A stretch of 56,612 nucleotides of DNA from an uncultured Pelagibacteraceae bacterium (GTDB lineage: Bacteria > Pseudomonadota > Alphaproteobacteria > Pelagibacterales > Pelagibacteraceae), in the NCBI GenBank assembly GCA_902521005.1, contig CABYPZ010000007.1, positions 1 through 56,612 of the forward strand, read 5' to 3'. Shown here one piece after another: positions 40,145 to 49,614 of this stretch; positions within the stretch are counted from its first letter, which is position 1; each line of letters opens with the position of its first letter. The position numbers and the translations under genes are program-made. A model generated the notes under the pieces. It was not told the origin of the DNA and made no database searches. It saw nothing but the letters and a program-made list of their open reading frames with translations.

Positions 40145-40995
40145 TTTTTCAAACTCAAACAGTAATTATATATCTCTTTTTTTGAGATATTTTTTTCATA
40201 ATTTAACAAATTAACTATTTCTTTTGTGGATAGTTTTTTTATTAACATACCTATTTTTTTTTTATCTGATTCGTTAAGATTATTCGAAGCTTTTTTTTTA
40301 TTATTTAACTCAGAAATTACTATAGTAATTTCTCCTCTAAGATTTTTAAAGGCTTTCAAATCTGAAACTTTAGATCTAAAAAACTCTTCATAATATTTTG
40401 TAATCTCTTTACAAATAACAATATTTCTTTCAGAGAAAAATTCTTTAATTATATTCAAGTTTCTATTTAATTTTTTTGCTGATATAAAAAATATAATTGA
40501 ACAATTCAGATTAGATAAATCACTAAAATTTTCTTTAATTTCACTATTTTTTTCAGGAAAAAAACCATAAAAAAAATATTTTTCTGAAAAACCACTTATT
40601 GATAAAGCTGCTGTAACTGCAGATGAACCTGGTATAGGTACTATATTTATACTTTCTTTTATGCAAGCTTGTACTAAAACTTTTCCTGGATCTGAAATTG
40701 TTGGGGTACCTGCATCAGAAATCAAAGAAATAATTTTATTACTTTTAAGCTCAATCAATATTTTTTCGATACTCTTTTTTTCGTTAAACTTATGATATGA
40801 AATTAAATTTGAGTTAATACTATATTTTGAGATTAGTTTTTTTGAAACTCTTGTATCTTCACACAAAATAAGATCTGAGTTTTTTAAAACACTAATTGCA
40901 CGATATGAAATATCCGCCATATTACCAATTGGAGTAGAAACAAGATATAGACCAGTTCTTAGATTGCTTTTATTATTCTTAGATTGTAGATTCAT
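40141..40995 (-). CDS. rsmI: 16S rRNA (cytidine1402-2'-O)-methyltransferase
   Basis: Methylates C1402 of 16S rRNA. 284 residues, with the tetrapyrrole-methylase fold: GLYLVSTPIGNMADISYRA near residue 16, LCEDTRVSKKLI, LISDAGTPTISDPG and VPIPGSSAVTAAL. It overlaps the BON gene by 4 nt and is divergent from the LpoA-like gene (32 bp). Confidence 0.96.
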   Translation of the reverse strand: MNLQSKNNKSNLRTGLYLVSTPIGNMADISYRAISVLKNSDLILCEDTRVSKKLISKYSINSNLISYHKFNEKKSIEKILIELKSNKIISLISDAGTPTISDPGKVLVQACIKESINIVPIPGSSAVTAALSISGFSEKYFFYGFFPEKNSEIKENFSDLSNLNCSIIFFISAKKLNRNLNIIKEFFSERNIVICKEITKYYEEFFRSKVSDLKAFKNLRGEITIVISELNNKKKASNNLNESDKKKIGMLIKKLSTKEIVNLLNYEKNISKKEIYNYCLSLKK

Positions 40996-41027
40996 TATTT
41001 TATATTGAATATAATAATACCATTAAA

Positions 41028-42179
41028 ATGAAAATTATTAGCCAATTTATTCTAACAATCCTTTTTTTAATTAATTCTAATTATGAAAAAGCTTATTCGT
41101 CAGATAATATAAAAATTGGTTTAATGATTCCTTTAACAGGAGAATACAGAGAAATAGGCAAATCCATTTTAAATGCAACCAAATTAGCAATAAATAAAAT
41201 CGACAATGATAAAGTTTTAATTATACCAAAAGACACAAAAGCTAGTCCTGAAATTACTTTAAAAGTTGCAAAAGAGCTAAAAGATAGTGGTATTAAAATC
41301 GTTATTGGGCCGTTGTTTAATGAGAGTCTTCTTTACCTAAATGAATTAGATGAAATGATTTTTTTATCATTATCCAACAAGGTTTTAAAAATACCAAATA
41401 ATGTGATATCAGCTGGCATAAATGCTGAGTCTCAAGTTAATACAATTAAAAAATTCCAAAAAGAATTTAATATTAAAAGAACTATTTTTTTAATTCCTGA
41501 AACTGACTATAAACCTGAAATAGAAAATGCAATTAAACAAACAAAAATTAAGCTTAAAGATAAATTTATATATAATACTGATCCCACTGAATTAACTTCA
41601 CAAATTGAAAAACTAACAAGATACCCTCAAAGAAAACAAAACTTATTAGATGAAATTGAGAGAATAGAGAATTCTAATGATTTAAATAAGGAGAGAAAAA
41701 TAGAAAATTTAAAAAAAAGAGATACGCTTGGAGGAATAAATTTTGATTCAGTAATAATTGCAGATTTTGATGAAAGTTTAAAAAGTGTCGCTACATCGTT
41801 ACTTTATACTGACATTTCAGCTGAAAGAATAAATTATATTGGTCTAAATCAATGGTTTGATAGATCATTAATATCTGAAAAATCCTTGCAACCTTTTTAT
41901 TTTCCATCAATTAATAAAGAAAATTATGAAGATTTTAAAAAAGAATATTCAAATATTTTTTATGAAGAACCAAATCAAATATCTTTTCTTAGCTATGACT
42001 TGGTTGGTCTAATTTATTTTTTGATCTATAAGAATGATTTTATTATTAATGAGAAAATATTTTATAAAAAAAATAAGTTTAAAGGTAAAATAGGTATATT
42101 TGAAATTAATAAAAATAAAATTAATCATATACTTAATTTTTATTCTGCTGAAGGTGAAAGATTTAAAAAAATTTTCTAA
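41028..42179 (+). CDS. LpoA-like periplasmic-binding-fold protein (penicillin-binding protein activator family)
   Basis: 383 residues with a signal peptide (about 1-24). It follows the type I periplasmic-binding fold: IKIGLMIPLTGEYREIGKSIL at the start and VIGPLFNESLL. This matches the C-terminal domain of LpoA, which activates PBP1A; the N-terminal TPR domain of enterobacterial LpoA is missing, as usual for alphaproteobacterial members. No lipobox is evident. Position next to rsmI supports the call. It overlaps rdgB tail to tail by 17 nt. Confidence 0.82.
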   Translation: MKIISQFILTILFLINSNYEKAYSSDNIKIGLMIPLTGEYREIGKSILNATKLAINKIDNDKVLIIPKDTKASPEITLKVAKELKDSGIKIVIGPLFNESLLYLNELDEMIFLSLSNKVLKIPNNVISAGINAESQVNTIKKFQKEFNIKRTIFLIPETDYKPEIENAIKQTKIKLKDKFIYNTDPTELTSQIEKLTRYPQRKQNLLDEIERIENSNDLNKERKIENLKKRDTLGGINFDSVIIADFDESLKSVATSLLYTDISAERINYIGLNQWFDRSLISEKSLQPFYFPSINKENYEDFKKEYSNIFYEEPNQISFLSYDLVGLIYFLIYKNDFIINEKIFYKKNKFKGKIGIFEINKNKINHILNFYSAEGERFKKIF

Positions 42180-42786
42180 TTTTTCTAAATGCTTTAAATC
42201 TATGATCTTTTTTAATTTTTTTTGAATATTTCATTTGTCCGTAAGTAATTTTATATCCATTCGGAATAAATATTGGATCATATCCAAACCCATTTTTTCC
42301 TAATTTTTTTTTAGAAATTGAACCCTCTACTTTACCGGTGACCGTTAAAAATTTTCTAGAGCTCCAAAAAATAGTGAGGGCACAGACGAACCTTGCTTTT
42401 ATTTTTTTATTCTGCCAATTTTTACTTTTTTTGGAAAGTTCATTGTAAACCTTGTTCATAGCCAAATTAAAATTTCCTTTTTTCCCTCCCCATCTTGCAG
42501 AGTAGATACCAGGGGCTTTATTAAGTATATCAATTTCAATTCCAGAATCGTCTGCGATACAAACCATATTAGTTTTTTTTGAGTAGTACTTTGCTTTAAT
42601 AAAAGAATTTTCTGCAAAAGTTTTGCCATTTTCTTTAGGACTTTTTAAATTAAAATCTCCTGTACCTAAAATTTTCACTTTATTTGGTATTAAATCTCTG
42701 ATTTCCTTTATTTTTCCTTTATTATTCGAGCCAATCAAAATTCTTGAAATATTTTGTTTTTTGATCTGGAAATTCTTAATTTTCAT
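42163..42786 (-). CDS. rdgB: XTP/dITP diphosphatase
   Basis: Cleans non-canonical purine nucleotides from the pool. 207 residues with RILIGSNNKGKIKEI, the catalytic CIADDSGIEID, APGIYSARWGG and GFGYDPIFIPNG, all typical of the Ham1/RdgB family. The start is only 15 bp from the divergent grpE start. rdgB beside grpE resembles other alphaproteobacteria, but hrcA is not between them. Confidence 0.95.
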   Translation of the reverse strand: MKIKNFQIKKQNISRILIGSNNKGKIKEIRDLIPNKVKILGTGDFNLKSPKENGKTFAENSFIKAKYYSKKTNMVCIADDSGIEIDILNKAPGIYSARWGGKKGNFNLAMNKVYNELSKKSKNWQNKKIKARFVCALTIFWSSRKFLTVTGKVEGSISKKKLGKNGFGYDPIFIPNGYKITYGQMKYSKKIKKDHRFKAFRKIRKFF

Positions 42787-42801
42787 ACCATATATGTATC
42801 T

Positions 42802-43464
42802 ATGGAAAAAAATGAAAATTTACAAGATAAATCAGAAATAGAAAGTGAGAGCACTGATAAAGAAAATCAGGAAAACCTCCATCAACATACTAGTAAAAAT
42901 TTAAATGAAGATGAAGTTGAAAAAAAAGAAATTTTACCCGAAGATAAAATTAATGATTTAGAAGATAAATTAAAAAGAACATTTGCGGAAATGGAAAATC
43001 AAAGAAGAAGGTTTGAAAAAGAAAAGGATGATGCATATAATTATGGTGGATTTAATTTTGCTAAAGAGGCTTTAAATCTTTTAGATAATTTAGAAAGATC
43101 CAAAACATCTTTAGAGAATGATAACACATTAAAAGATTCTGAAATATTAAAAAAAACAATAGATCACTTAAATATTATTTATAGTGATATGATTTCAATT
43201 TTTAAAAAAAATGAAATTGAAGAAATTAAGTCAATTGATCAAAAACTTGACCCAAATATTCACCAAGCAATGTTAGAAATAGAAGATAAAAATAAGGAGC
43301 CTGGTACTGTAGTACAAGAAATACAAAAAGGCTTTATGATGAAAGGTAGATTGTTAAGACCATCATTGGTAGCTGTTTCAAAAAAACCATCTGAAAATGA
43401 TGAAAAAACTGAAAATTCTAAAAAAGATGAGGAAAATCAACCAAAAAATGAGGAAAAAATATAA
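42802..43464 (+). CDS. grpE: nucleotide-exchange factor GrpE
   Basis: Releases ADP from DnaK. 220 residues from the ATG at 42802; the open frame starts at 42754, but those residues overlap rdgB and look non-coding. An acidic, disordered N-terminal (1-50), a long coiled coil (about 55-105) and the beta domain with QAMLEIEDKNKEPGTVVQEIQKGF are visible. The C-terminus adds a charged tail of about 25 residues. dnaK follows after 54 bp. Confidence 0.95.
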   Translation: MEKNENLQDKSEIESESTDKENQENLHQHTSKNLNEDEVEKKEILPEDKINDLEDKLKRTFAEMENQRRRFEKEKDDAYNYGGFNFAKEALNLLDNLERSKTSLENDNTLKDSEILKKTIDHLNIIYSDMISIFKKNEIEEIKSIDQKLDPNIHQAMLEIEDKNKEPGTVVQEIQKGFMMKGRLLRPSLVAVSKKPSENDEKTENSKKDEENQPKNEEKI

Positions 43465-43473
43465 GTTACAAAC

Positions 43474-43501
43474 TTGTACAATTAAAATTAACACATATAT
43501 G
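43474..43501 (+). promoter_or_regulatory. candidate promoter before dnaK
   Basis: TTGTAC (43474-43479), 16 bp, TATATG (43496-43501) lie in the 54-bp grpE-dnaK gap. It looks sigma70-like; no clear heat-shock sigma32 or CIRCE element is visible. Confidence 0.35.
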
Positions 43502-43518
43502 AAAGAGAAATATTTAAT

Positions 43519-45441
43519 ATGAGCAAAGTAATAGGAATAGACTTAGGAACTACTAATTCATGTGTATCTATAATGGAAGGTACGCAACCCAAGGTATTGG
43601 AGAATTCAGAAGGTGCAAGAACAACTCCTTCAGTAATTGCATTTACTGACGAAGAAGAAAAATTAGTAGGACAACCTGCTAAAAGACAGGCAGTAACTAA
43701 TCCTGAAAATACTATTTTTGCAGTTAAAAGACTAATTGGAAGAAACTTCGAAGATCCAAGTGTAAAGAAAGATATCGAAACAGCTCCTTTTAAAATAACA
43801 CCATCAGATAGTGGTGATGCGTGGATTGAAGCAAAAGGTAAAAAATATTCGCCATCTCAAATCTCAGCATTTGTTTTACAAAAAATGAAAGAAACTGCAG
43901 AAAAGTATTTAGGACAAGAAGTTTCAAAAGCAGTTATAACAGTTCCCGCATATTTTAATGATGCCCAAAGACAAGCAACTAAAGATGCGGGTAAAATTGC
44001 TGGATTAGAAGTATTAAGAATTATAAATGAACCAACAGCAGCATCTTTAGCCTATGGACTAGATAAAAAAGCTAACAAAAAAATTGCTGTTTATGATCTT
44101 GGTGGTGGTACTTTTGATGTGTCAATTTTAGAATTGGGAGATGGTGTATTTGAAGTTAAATCTACTAATGGAGATACATTTTTAGGTGGTGAAGATTTTG
44201 ATAATTCGATTGTAGAGTATTTGCTAAACGAATTTAAAAAGGAGAACGGAATTGATCTAAAATCTGACAAACTTGCTTTACAAAGACTAAAAGAAGCAGC
44301 TGAAAAAGCTAAAATCGAACTTTCATCAGCTACACAAACTGAAATTAATTTACCATTTATAACTGCAGATAAAACAGGCCCAAAACATATTAATCTTAAA
44401 ATGACAAGGGCAAAATTAGAAGCTTTGGTTGAAGATTTAATTTCTAGAACAATTCCACCTTGCAAAACAGCTTTAAAAGATGCTGGGCTTTCGGCTAGTG
44501 AAGTTGATGAAATAATCCTTGTTGGTGGAATGACAAGAATGCCAAAAGTAATAGATGAAGTTAAAAACTTTTTTGGTAAAGAACCAAATAAAAGTGTAAA
44601 TCCTGATGAAGTTGTTGCAATGGGAGCTGCAATACAAGCGGGTGTTCTTCAAGGTGATGTAAAAGATGTACTGCTTTTAGATGTTACCCCTTTATCATTA
44701 GGTATTGAAACTTTAGGTGGAGTATCTACAAAATTAATTGAGAAAAATACAACAATACCAACTAAAAAAAGTCAGGTATTTTCAACAGCAGAAGATAATC
44801 AGCCCGCAGTTTCTATTAGAGTTCTTCAAGGTGAGAGAGAAATGGCATCTGATAATAAAATACTTGGAAACTTTGAATTAGTTGGGATAGCTCCAGCCCC
44901 AAGAGGTGTGCCTCAAATTGAAGTAACCTTTGATATTGATGCAAATGGAATTGTAAACGTTTCAGCTAAAGATAAAGGAACTGGTAAAGAACAAAAAATC
45001 CAAATCCAGGCATCAGGTGGGTTAAGTGATGAAGAAATTGGCAAAATGGTTAAAGAGGCAGAGGCAAATAAAGAAGCTGATAAGAAAAAAAGAGAAGCTG
45101 TAGATGCTAAAAATCAAGCAGAGACCCTGCTTCACTCTACTGAAAAAAATCTAAAGGAACACGGAAGCAAAGTTTCTGATGCAGATAAAAAAGTTATTGA
45201 AGATGCATCCGCAAACGTAAGAAATGCGTTAAAAGGGACAGATGTTGAAGAAATTAAAAAGAAAACCCAAGACTTAGTTCAAGCTTCTATGAAGTTAGGT
45301 GAGGCAATTTATAAATCACAGCAAAGCGCTAAACCTAGTGATGCACCGAAAGATGCAAAAGAAGAAGGAAAGAAAGACGATAACGTTGTTGATGCAGATT
45401 TTGAAGAAGTAAAAGACGAGAACAAAGAGAAAAGCGCCTAA
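43519..45441 (+). CDS. dnaK: chaperone DnaK (Hsp70)
   Basis: 640 residues, normal length. ATPase domain begins [13 protein letters not shown] and holds [10 protein letters not shown] and [10 protein letters not shown]; the substrate domain starts near residue 390 after [14 protein letters not shown], and the acidic tail ends DENKEKSA, less conserved than the usual EEVDDDKK. Operon grpE-dnaK-dnaJ. Confidence 0.98.
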   Translation: MSKVIGIDLGTTNSCVSIMEGTQPKVLENSEGARTTPSVIAFTDEEEKLVGQPAKRQAVTNPENTIFAVKRLIGRNFEDPSVKKDIETAPFKITPSDSGDAWIEAKGKKYSPSQISAFVLQKMKETAEKYLGQEVSKAVITVPAYFNDAQRQATKDAGKIAGLEVLRIINEPTAASLAYGLDKKANKKIAVYDLGGGTFDVSILELGDGVFEVKSTNGDTFLGGEDFDNSIVEYLLNEFKKENGIDLKSDKLALQRLKEAAEKAKIELSSATQTEINLPFITADKTGPKHINLKMTRAKLEALVEDLISRTIPPCKTALKDAGLSASEVDEIILVGGMTRMPKVIDEVKNFFGKEPNKSVNPDEVVAMGAAIQAGVLQGDVKDVLLLDVTPLSLGIETLGGVSTKLIEKNTTIPTKKSQVFSTAEDNQPAVSIRVLQGEREMASDNKILGNFELVGIAPAPRGVPQIEVTFDIDANGIVNVSAKDKGTGKEQKIQIQASGGLSDEEIGKMVKEAEANKEADKKKREAVDAKNQAETLLHSTEKNLKEHGSKVSDADKKVIEDASANVRNALKGTDVEEIKKKTQDLVQASMKLGEAIYKSQQSAKPSDAPKDAKEEGKKDDNVVDADFEEVKDENKEKSA

Positions 45442-45469
45442 ACTAACAACTGTTTGTCTATAACTTGTT

Positions 45470-46594
45470 ATGGCAAAAAGAGATTATTATGATGTTTTGG
45501 GTGTTAGCAAAGGCTCTTCAGCAGATCAAATAAAAACAGCGTATAGAAAACTAGCTGTAAAATACCATCCAGATAAAAATAAAAACGATAAAGCGGCTGA
45601 GGAAAAATTTAAAGAAGCATCCGAGGCTTACCATGTATTGTCTAATTCTGAAAGAAAACAAAACTACGACAATTTTGGTCATGCAGCATTTGAAAATACA
45701 GGAGGAGGAAGAGGAGGTTTTAGTAACTTTGATTTTTCAAGTTCTTTCTCTGATATTTTTGAAGATTTTTTTGGAGAAGGATTTGGAGGTGGAAGGAGAT
45801 CAAGAAAGTCTAACAATAGAGGTTCCGACCTGAGATATGATTTGTCAATTTCTCTAGAGGAAGCATATACTGGAAAAAAACAAGATATAAAATTTTCAGC
45901 CTCTGAAAAATGTGATATTTGTAAAGGCTCTGGATCTAAGCCTGGACATAATACTAGTTCTTGTTCAATGTGTGGAGGTCATGGACAAGTAAGATCTTCA
46001 CAAGGATTTTTTACAGTTCAGCAAACTTGTCCTCAATGTGGTGGAGAAGGAGAACAAATAACTAATCCATGTATAAGTTGTAATGGACAAGGTAAAAAAC
46101 AATCCTCAAAAAGAATTTCAGTAACTATTCCAAAAGGGGTGGATGACGGTACTAGAATTAGATTGGCAGGTAAAGGAGAGGCTGGATCTAGAAGTGGAAG
46201 TAATGGAGATTTGTATTTGTTCATAAATGTTTATGCACATGATCTTTTTAAAAGATCAGATGAAAATCTTTTTTTTGAATGTCCAGTATCTATAGCTGAC
46301 GCAGCTTTAGGAACATCAATAGAAATACCGACTATTGACGGAGGAAAGGCAAAGATAAAAATTCCAGCAGGAACTCAAAGTGGAAAGCAATTTAGATTAA
46401 AAGGTAAAGGAATGCCGTATATGAGAGGTGGGGGGGATGGCGATCTTTATGTTCAGGTAAATACTGAAGTTCCAATATCTTTAAACAGGGAACAAAAAGA
46501 ATTACTAGAAAAATTTAGAGAAATAGAAAACGAAAAATCTAATCCAAGTATTAAAAAATTTTTTCAAAAAGCAAAAAGTTTTTGGAAAAATTAA
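45470..46594 (+). CDS. dnaJ: chaperone DnaJ (Hsp40)
   Basis: 374 residues. J domain with HPD in KYHPDKN, a glycine/phenylalanine-rich linker (about 75-120), four CxxCxGxG zinc repeats (CDICKGSG, CSMCGGHG, CPQCGGEG, CISCNGQG) and the C-terminal substrate domain. It follows dnaK by 28 bp and is convergent with the SHOCT gene, 1 bp apart. Confidence 0.97.
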   Translation: MAKRDYYDVLGVSKGSSADQIKTAYRKLAVKYHPDKNKNDKAAEEKFKEASEAYHVLSNSERKQNYDNFGHAAFENTGGGRGGFSNFDFSSSFSDIFEDFFGEGFGGGRRSRKSNNRGSDLRYDLSISLEEAYTGKKQDIKFSASEKCDICKGSGSKPGHNTSSCSMCGGHGQVRSSQGFFTVQQTCPQCGGEGEQITNPCISCNGQGKKQSSKRISVTIPKGVDDGTRIRLAGKGEAGSRSGSNGDLYLFINVYAHDLFKRSDENLFFECPVSIADAALGTSIEIPTIDGGKAKIKIPAGTQSGKQFRLKGKGMPYMRGGGDGDLYVQVNTEVPISLNREQKELLEKFREIENEKSNPSIKKFFQKAKSFWKN

Positions 46595-46595
46595 T

Positions 46596-46850
46596 TTATT
46601 TATCTAAAATTTTTTCTTTAGCTTTTTTAAATTCTTCTTCAGTAATTGCACCTGATTGAAAAAGATCGTTTAATTTTGTTAATTCTTCAGAAATATTATT
46701 TCTAATCAAAGTATCATCCTCTAATAAATCTTCTTTAATTTCACCAATACCTTTTTTTGATTTTAATCCTTTTTGAACAGCAGAAACTCCTAAATAAATT
46801 ACAAATAGGATTATAATTAATGACAGTGATATAAATATTAAGGCTTGCAT
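46596..46850 (-). CDS. small membrane protein with SHOCT motif
   Basis: 84 residues: one N-terminal transmembrane helix (about 4-25), a short charged linker and a C-terminal SHOCT motif (LTKLNDLFQSGAITEEEFKKAK). SHOCT is a short oligomerisation motif found in many bacterial membrane proteins of unknown task. It is the second of two small genes read away from dapB. Confidence 0.8.
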   Translation of the reverse strand: MQALIFISLSLIIILFVIYLGVSAVQKGLKSKKGIGEIKEDLLEDDTLIRNNISEELTKLNDLFQSGAITEEEFKKAKEKILDK

Positions 46851-46865
46851 ATAAGTACTTTTAAA

Positions 46866-47072
46866 CTAGTAATCGTCATCATCTTCTCTCCATCCTTTTT
46901 CATACATTAAATATGCAGCAATAATTACACTAATTACAGCAACAATCATCCCACAATCGAAACCACGTTGTTTACCAAAAAAATACCATCCTAATTGAGT
47001 TGCCCCTATTGGAGGAATTGTAAGTATGCCCATTAATATGGGGATTCTATAATAATAAGGAGGTTTTTTCAT
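46866..47072 (-). CDS. 68-residue membrane protein, unknown
   Basis: Two hydrophobic segments (about 10-30 and 40-58) with a short middle containing FGKQRGFDCG and an acidic end EDDDDY. No family recognised. It stands 15 bp before the SHOCT gene on the same strand and probably shares its transcript. Confidence 0.6.
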   Translation of the reverse strand: MKKPPYYYRIPILMGILTIPPIGATQLGWYFFGKQRGFDCGMIVAVISVIIAAYLMYEKGWREDDDDY

Positions 47073-47130
47073 AAAATAATTTTTACCTTGTTATTTTTTA
47101 GTATATTAATTGAATATTAAAATTTACTAA

Positions 47131-47907
47131 ATGAGTAAAATTAACCTAACTATTACAGGATGCATGGGAAGAATGGGTCAACAGCTCATTAAATCTGTGA
47201 AAAAAGATAAGTCTATGAAAATAGTTTCTCTTACAGAAAGTAGATTGATTAATAAAAAAATTAGTGGCATTAAACCAAGTTTAAATACAGAAGATGCCTT
47301 TAAAAAAGCAAATTTAATAATAGATTTTACAACTCCAAAATGTACTTTAGAAGTTCTTAAAATAGCTTCTAAATTCAAGAAAAAAGTAGTTATTGGAACA
47401 ACTGGTTTTTCTAAGAACCAAGAAAGGCTTATTAAGAAATATTCAAAAATAATGCCCATTTTAAAGGCTGGTAATATGAGCTTAGGTATAAATCTATTGA
47501 TGTATCTAACTGAAATTACTTCAAAATCTCTAGGAAGAAATTTCCTGAGCAAGGTATTTGAGATTCATCATAAACATAAAAAAGACCATCCCTCGGGTAC
47601 AGCTTTAATGCTAGGAAAAGGTATAGCTGTTGGTAGAAATAAAGACTTCTACAAATCAATGGGTAAAAAATATTTAAATAGAAAATCATTTCCATATGGA
47701 AATAAAATTAATTTTAACTCATTACGCAAAGGTGAGGTTATTGGAGAACACGAAGTAAAATTTTCAAGTGGTAAAGAAATAATTACATTAAATCATGAAG
47801 CTTTTGATAGAGCATTATATTCAGAAGGAGCTCTCACTGCAGCTAAATGGTTAATGAATAAAAAACCAGGCCTTTATTCTATGAGAAATTTATTAAACTT
47901 TAAATAA
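47131..47907 (+). CDS. dapB: 4-hydroxy-tetrahydrodipicolinate reductase
   Basis: NAD(P)H-dependent step of lysine/diaminopimelate synthesis. 258 residues with GCMGRMGQQLIK at the N-terminus (dinucleotide site), VVIGTTGFS, and the catalytic segment EIHHKHKKDHPSGTAL with its histidine and lysine. Stop and nth start overlap by one base (TAATG). Confidence 0.97.
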   Translation: MSKINLTITGCMGRMGQQLIKSVKKDKSMKIVSLTESRLINKKISGIKPSLNTEDAFKKANLIIDFTTPKCTLEVLKIASKFKKKVVIGTTGFSKNQERLIKKYSKIMPILKAGNMSLGINLLMYLTEITSKSLGRNFLSKVFEIHHKHKKDHPSGTALMLGKGIAVGRNKDFYKSMGKKYLNRKSFPYGNKINFNSLRKGEVIGEHEVKFSSGKEIITLNHEAFDRALYSEGALTAAKWLMNKKPGLYSMRNLLNFK

Positions 47908-48560
47908 TGAATGAAGCTCAAAGAGCAAAGGTAGTTTTAAAGATATTGAATCAAACTTATCCTAAAACTCCTATACCTTTAAAACATAGAAATATTTTTA
48001 CACTTTTAATTTCAGTTCTTTTGTCTGCTCAATGTACTGATATAAATGTAAATAAAGTAACCAAAAAAATTTATCCTAAACATAATAAACCTCAGCATTT
48101 TGTAAAATTAGGAAGAAAAAAAATTGAAAGGTTAATAAAAAGTATAGGTATTTTTAGAATTAAGGCAAAAAGTATTTATTATTTATCAAAAATTTTAGTT
48201 GATAAACACAATGGCAGAGTACCAAAAACTTTTGAACAGTTAGAGGAATTGCCAGGTGTAGGGCATAAGACTGCGAGTGTGGTAATGTCACAAGGGTTTG
48301 GATATCCCGCTTTTCCAATAGATACCCATATACACAGACTGGCACAAAGATGGGGCTTATCAAATGGAAAAAACGTTTTTCAAACTGAAATAGATCTAAA
48401 GAGACTTTTTCCTAAAAAGTATTGGAATAAATTACATCTTCAAATTATTTATTACGGTAGAGAATATTGTAAAGCTAGAGAATGCTATGGTTTATCTTGT
48501 AAAATCTGCACTACTTGTTATCCTAAGAGAAAAAAACCAGTTATAACCAAGAAAGCATAA
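47907..48560 (+). CDS. nth: endonuclease III with altered Fe-S cysteine spacing
   Basis: DNA glycosylase/AP lyase for oxidised pyrimidines. 217 residues. The helix-hairpin-helix LPGVGHKTASVV carries the catalytic lysine, and FPIDTHIHRLAQR the aspartate. The usual cluster motif C-x6-C-x2-C-x5-C is replaced by C-x4-C-x4-C-x2-C-x2-C in REYCKARECYGLSCKICTTC. A 4Fe-4S cluster could still form with four of the five cysteines, but spacing is unusual. Confidence 0.93.
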   Translation: MNEAQRAKVVLKILNQTYPKTPIPLKHRNIFTLLISVLLSAQCTDINVNKVTKKIYPKHNKPQHFVKLGRKKIERLIKSIGIFRIKAKSIYYLSKILVDKHNGRVPKTFEQLEELPGVGHKTASVVMSQGFGYPAFPIDTHIHRLAQRWGLSNGKNVFQTEIDLKRLFPKKYWNKLHLQIIYYGREYCKARECYGLSCKICTTCYPKRKKPVITKKA

Positions 48561-48563
48561 ATA

Positions 48564-49493
48564 ATGAAAATATTAGGAATTGGAAATGCAATAGTAGATG
48601 TAATTTGCAAAGTAGAGGATGATTTTATAACTAAAAATAATCTGACAAAAAGTACAATGAAATTAATTTTTGATGAGAAAGAATTCAAAAGTTTACTATC
48701 TAATCTTAAAATAGAAAAAACTGTTTCAGGAGGATCAGTAGCCAATTCAATTGTTGGCTTATCCCAACTTGGGGATAAAGTAGGTTTTATAGGAAAAGTA
48801 AATGATGATGAACTTGGAAGTAAATATGAGGAAGGTCTTAAACAAGAAAATGTTCAATATTTTTATTCAAAAAAAAAAGAGCAACTTCCTACTGGTACTT
48901 GTCTTATATTGGTAACTCCTGACTCAGAGAGGACAATGTGTACTTTTTTAGGAACTGCAGGAAAAATAAATGAGAGTGACGTTAATTCAGATGTTATTAA
49001 AAAGAGTGAGTTAATACTTTTAGAGGGATATCTTTGGGATGAAGGAGAACCTAAAAAAGCATTTGAAAAAGCAATTCAAAATGCAAATAAAGTTGCAATG
49101 TCTTTGTCTGACCAGTTTTGTGTTGATCGACATAAAACCCATTTTTTAGAATTGGTAAAAAATAAGTTGGATATAACGTTTGCTAATGAGCAAGAAATAA
49201 TGTCATTAATTGATGCAAAGTCTTTTGACGAAGTAGTCAATTTTTCTAAAACTCTCGGTAAAATAATAGTTTTAACTAGAGGTGAAAAAGGTGCAGTAGC
49301 TATTAATGGACAAGAAGTTGTTGAGTGTGGAGTAAAACAAAATCTTAAAATTGTCGATCTAACTGGCGCTGGCGATCTTTTTGCTGGAGGATTTCTTCAT
49401 GGATATATAAATAATATGTCTTTGAAAGAAAGTTTAGATAAAGGAACCGAAATGTCTTCAAAAGTGATTCAACAAATAGGTGCTAGACTTTAA
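48564..49493 (+). CDS. PfkB-family sugar/nucleoside kinase (adenosine-kinase-like)
   Basis: 309 residues, ribokinase fold. ILGIGNAIVDV at the start, GGSVANSIVGLSQLG near residue 56, and the anion-hole/catalytic base DLTGAGDLFAGGFLHG near 267. The order of segments resembles alphaproteobacterial adenosine kinases, but the substrate cannot be fixed by sight. It begins 3 bp after nth. Confidence 0.88.
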   Translation: MKILGIGNAIVDVICKVEDDFITKNNLTKSTMKLIFDEKEFKSLLSNLKIEKTVSGGSVANSIVGLSQLGDKVGFIGKVNDDELGSKYEEGLKQENVQYFYSKKKEQLPTGTCLILVTPDSERTMCTFLGTAGKINESDVNSDVIKKSELILLEGYLWDEGEPKKAFEKAIQNANKVAMSLSDQFCVDRHKTHFLELVKNKLDITFANEQEIMSLIDAKSFDEVVNFSKTLGKIIVLTRGEKGAVAINGQEVVECGVKQNLKIVDLTGAGDLFAGGFLHGYINNMSLKESLDKGTEMSSKVIQQIGARL

Positions 49494-49506
49494 TATATCT
49501 AAATAT

Positions 49507-49614
49507 TTATTTTTTTTTTCTTTTAAAGCTGCCCTTCCCTTTTTTTGGCTTAACTATTCTAGGCTTATATTTTTTTGTTAAAAGATCTTTAGCAATTATA
49601 TTTCTTTTTTTCAT
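49507..49614 (-). CDS. arfA: mini ArfA: alternative ribosome-rescue factor A
   Basis: 35 residues, start ATG at 49614, stop TAA at 49507-49509. The C-terminal half PRIVKPKKGKGSFKRK corresponds closely to the E. coli ArfA core FRQRVEKNKKGKGSYMRK, preceded by a matching LL pair. ArfA recruits RF2 to ribosomes stalled on mRNA without a stop codon. The copy ends right after the core, lacking the hydrophobic tail of full E. coli ArfA, like the active form that arises there by mRNA cutting. ATG overlaps the TGA of the winged-helix gene by 4 nt (ATGA), so it is likely translationally coupled. Confidence 0.72.
   Translation of the reverse strand: MKKRNIIAKDLLTKKYKPRIVKPKKGKGSFKRKKK

Noticed and set aside
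43465-43518. CIRCE or sigma32 heat-shock element before dnaK
   Set aside because: The nine-base inverted repeat of CIRCE and the CCCCAT box of sigma32 promoters are both absent.
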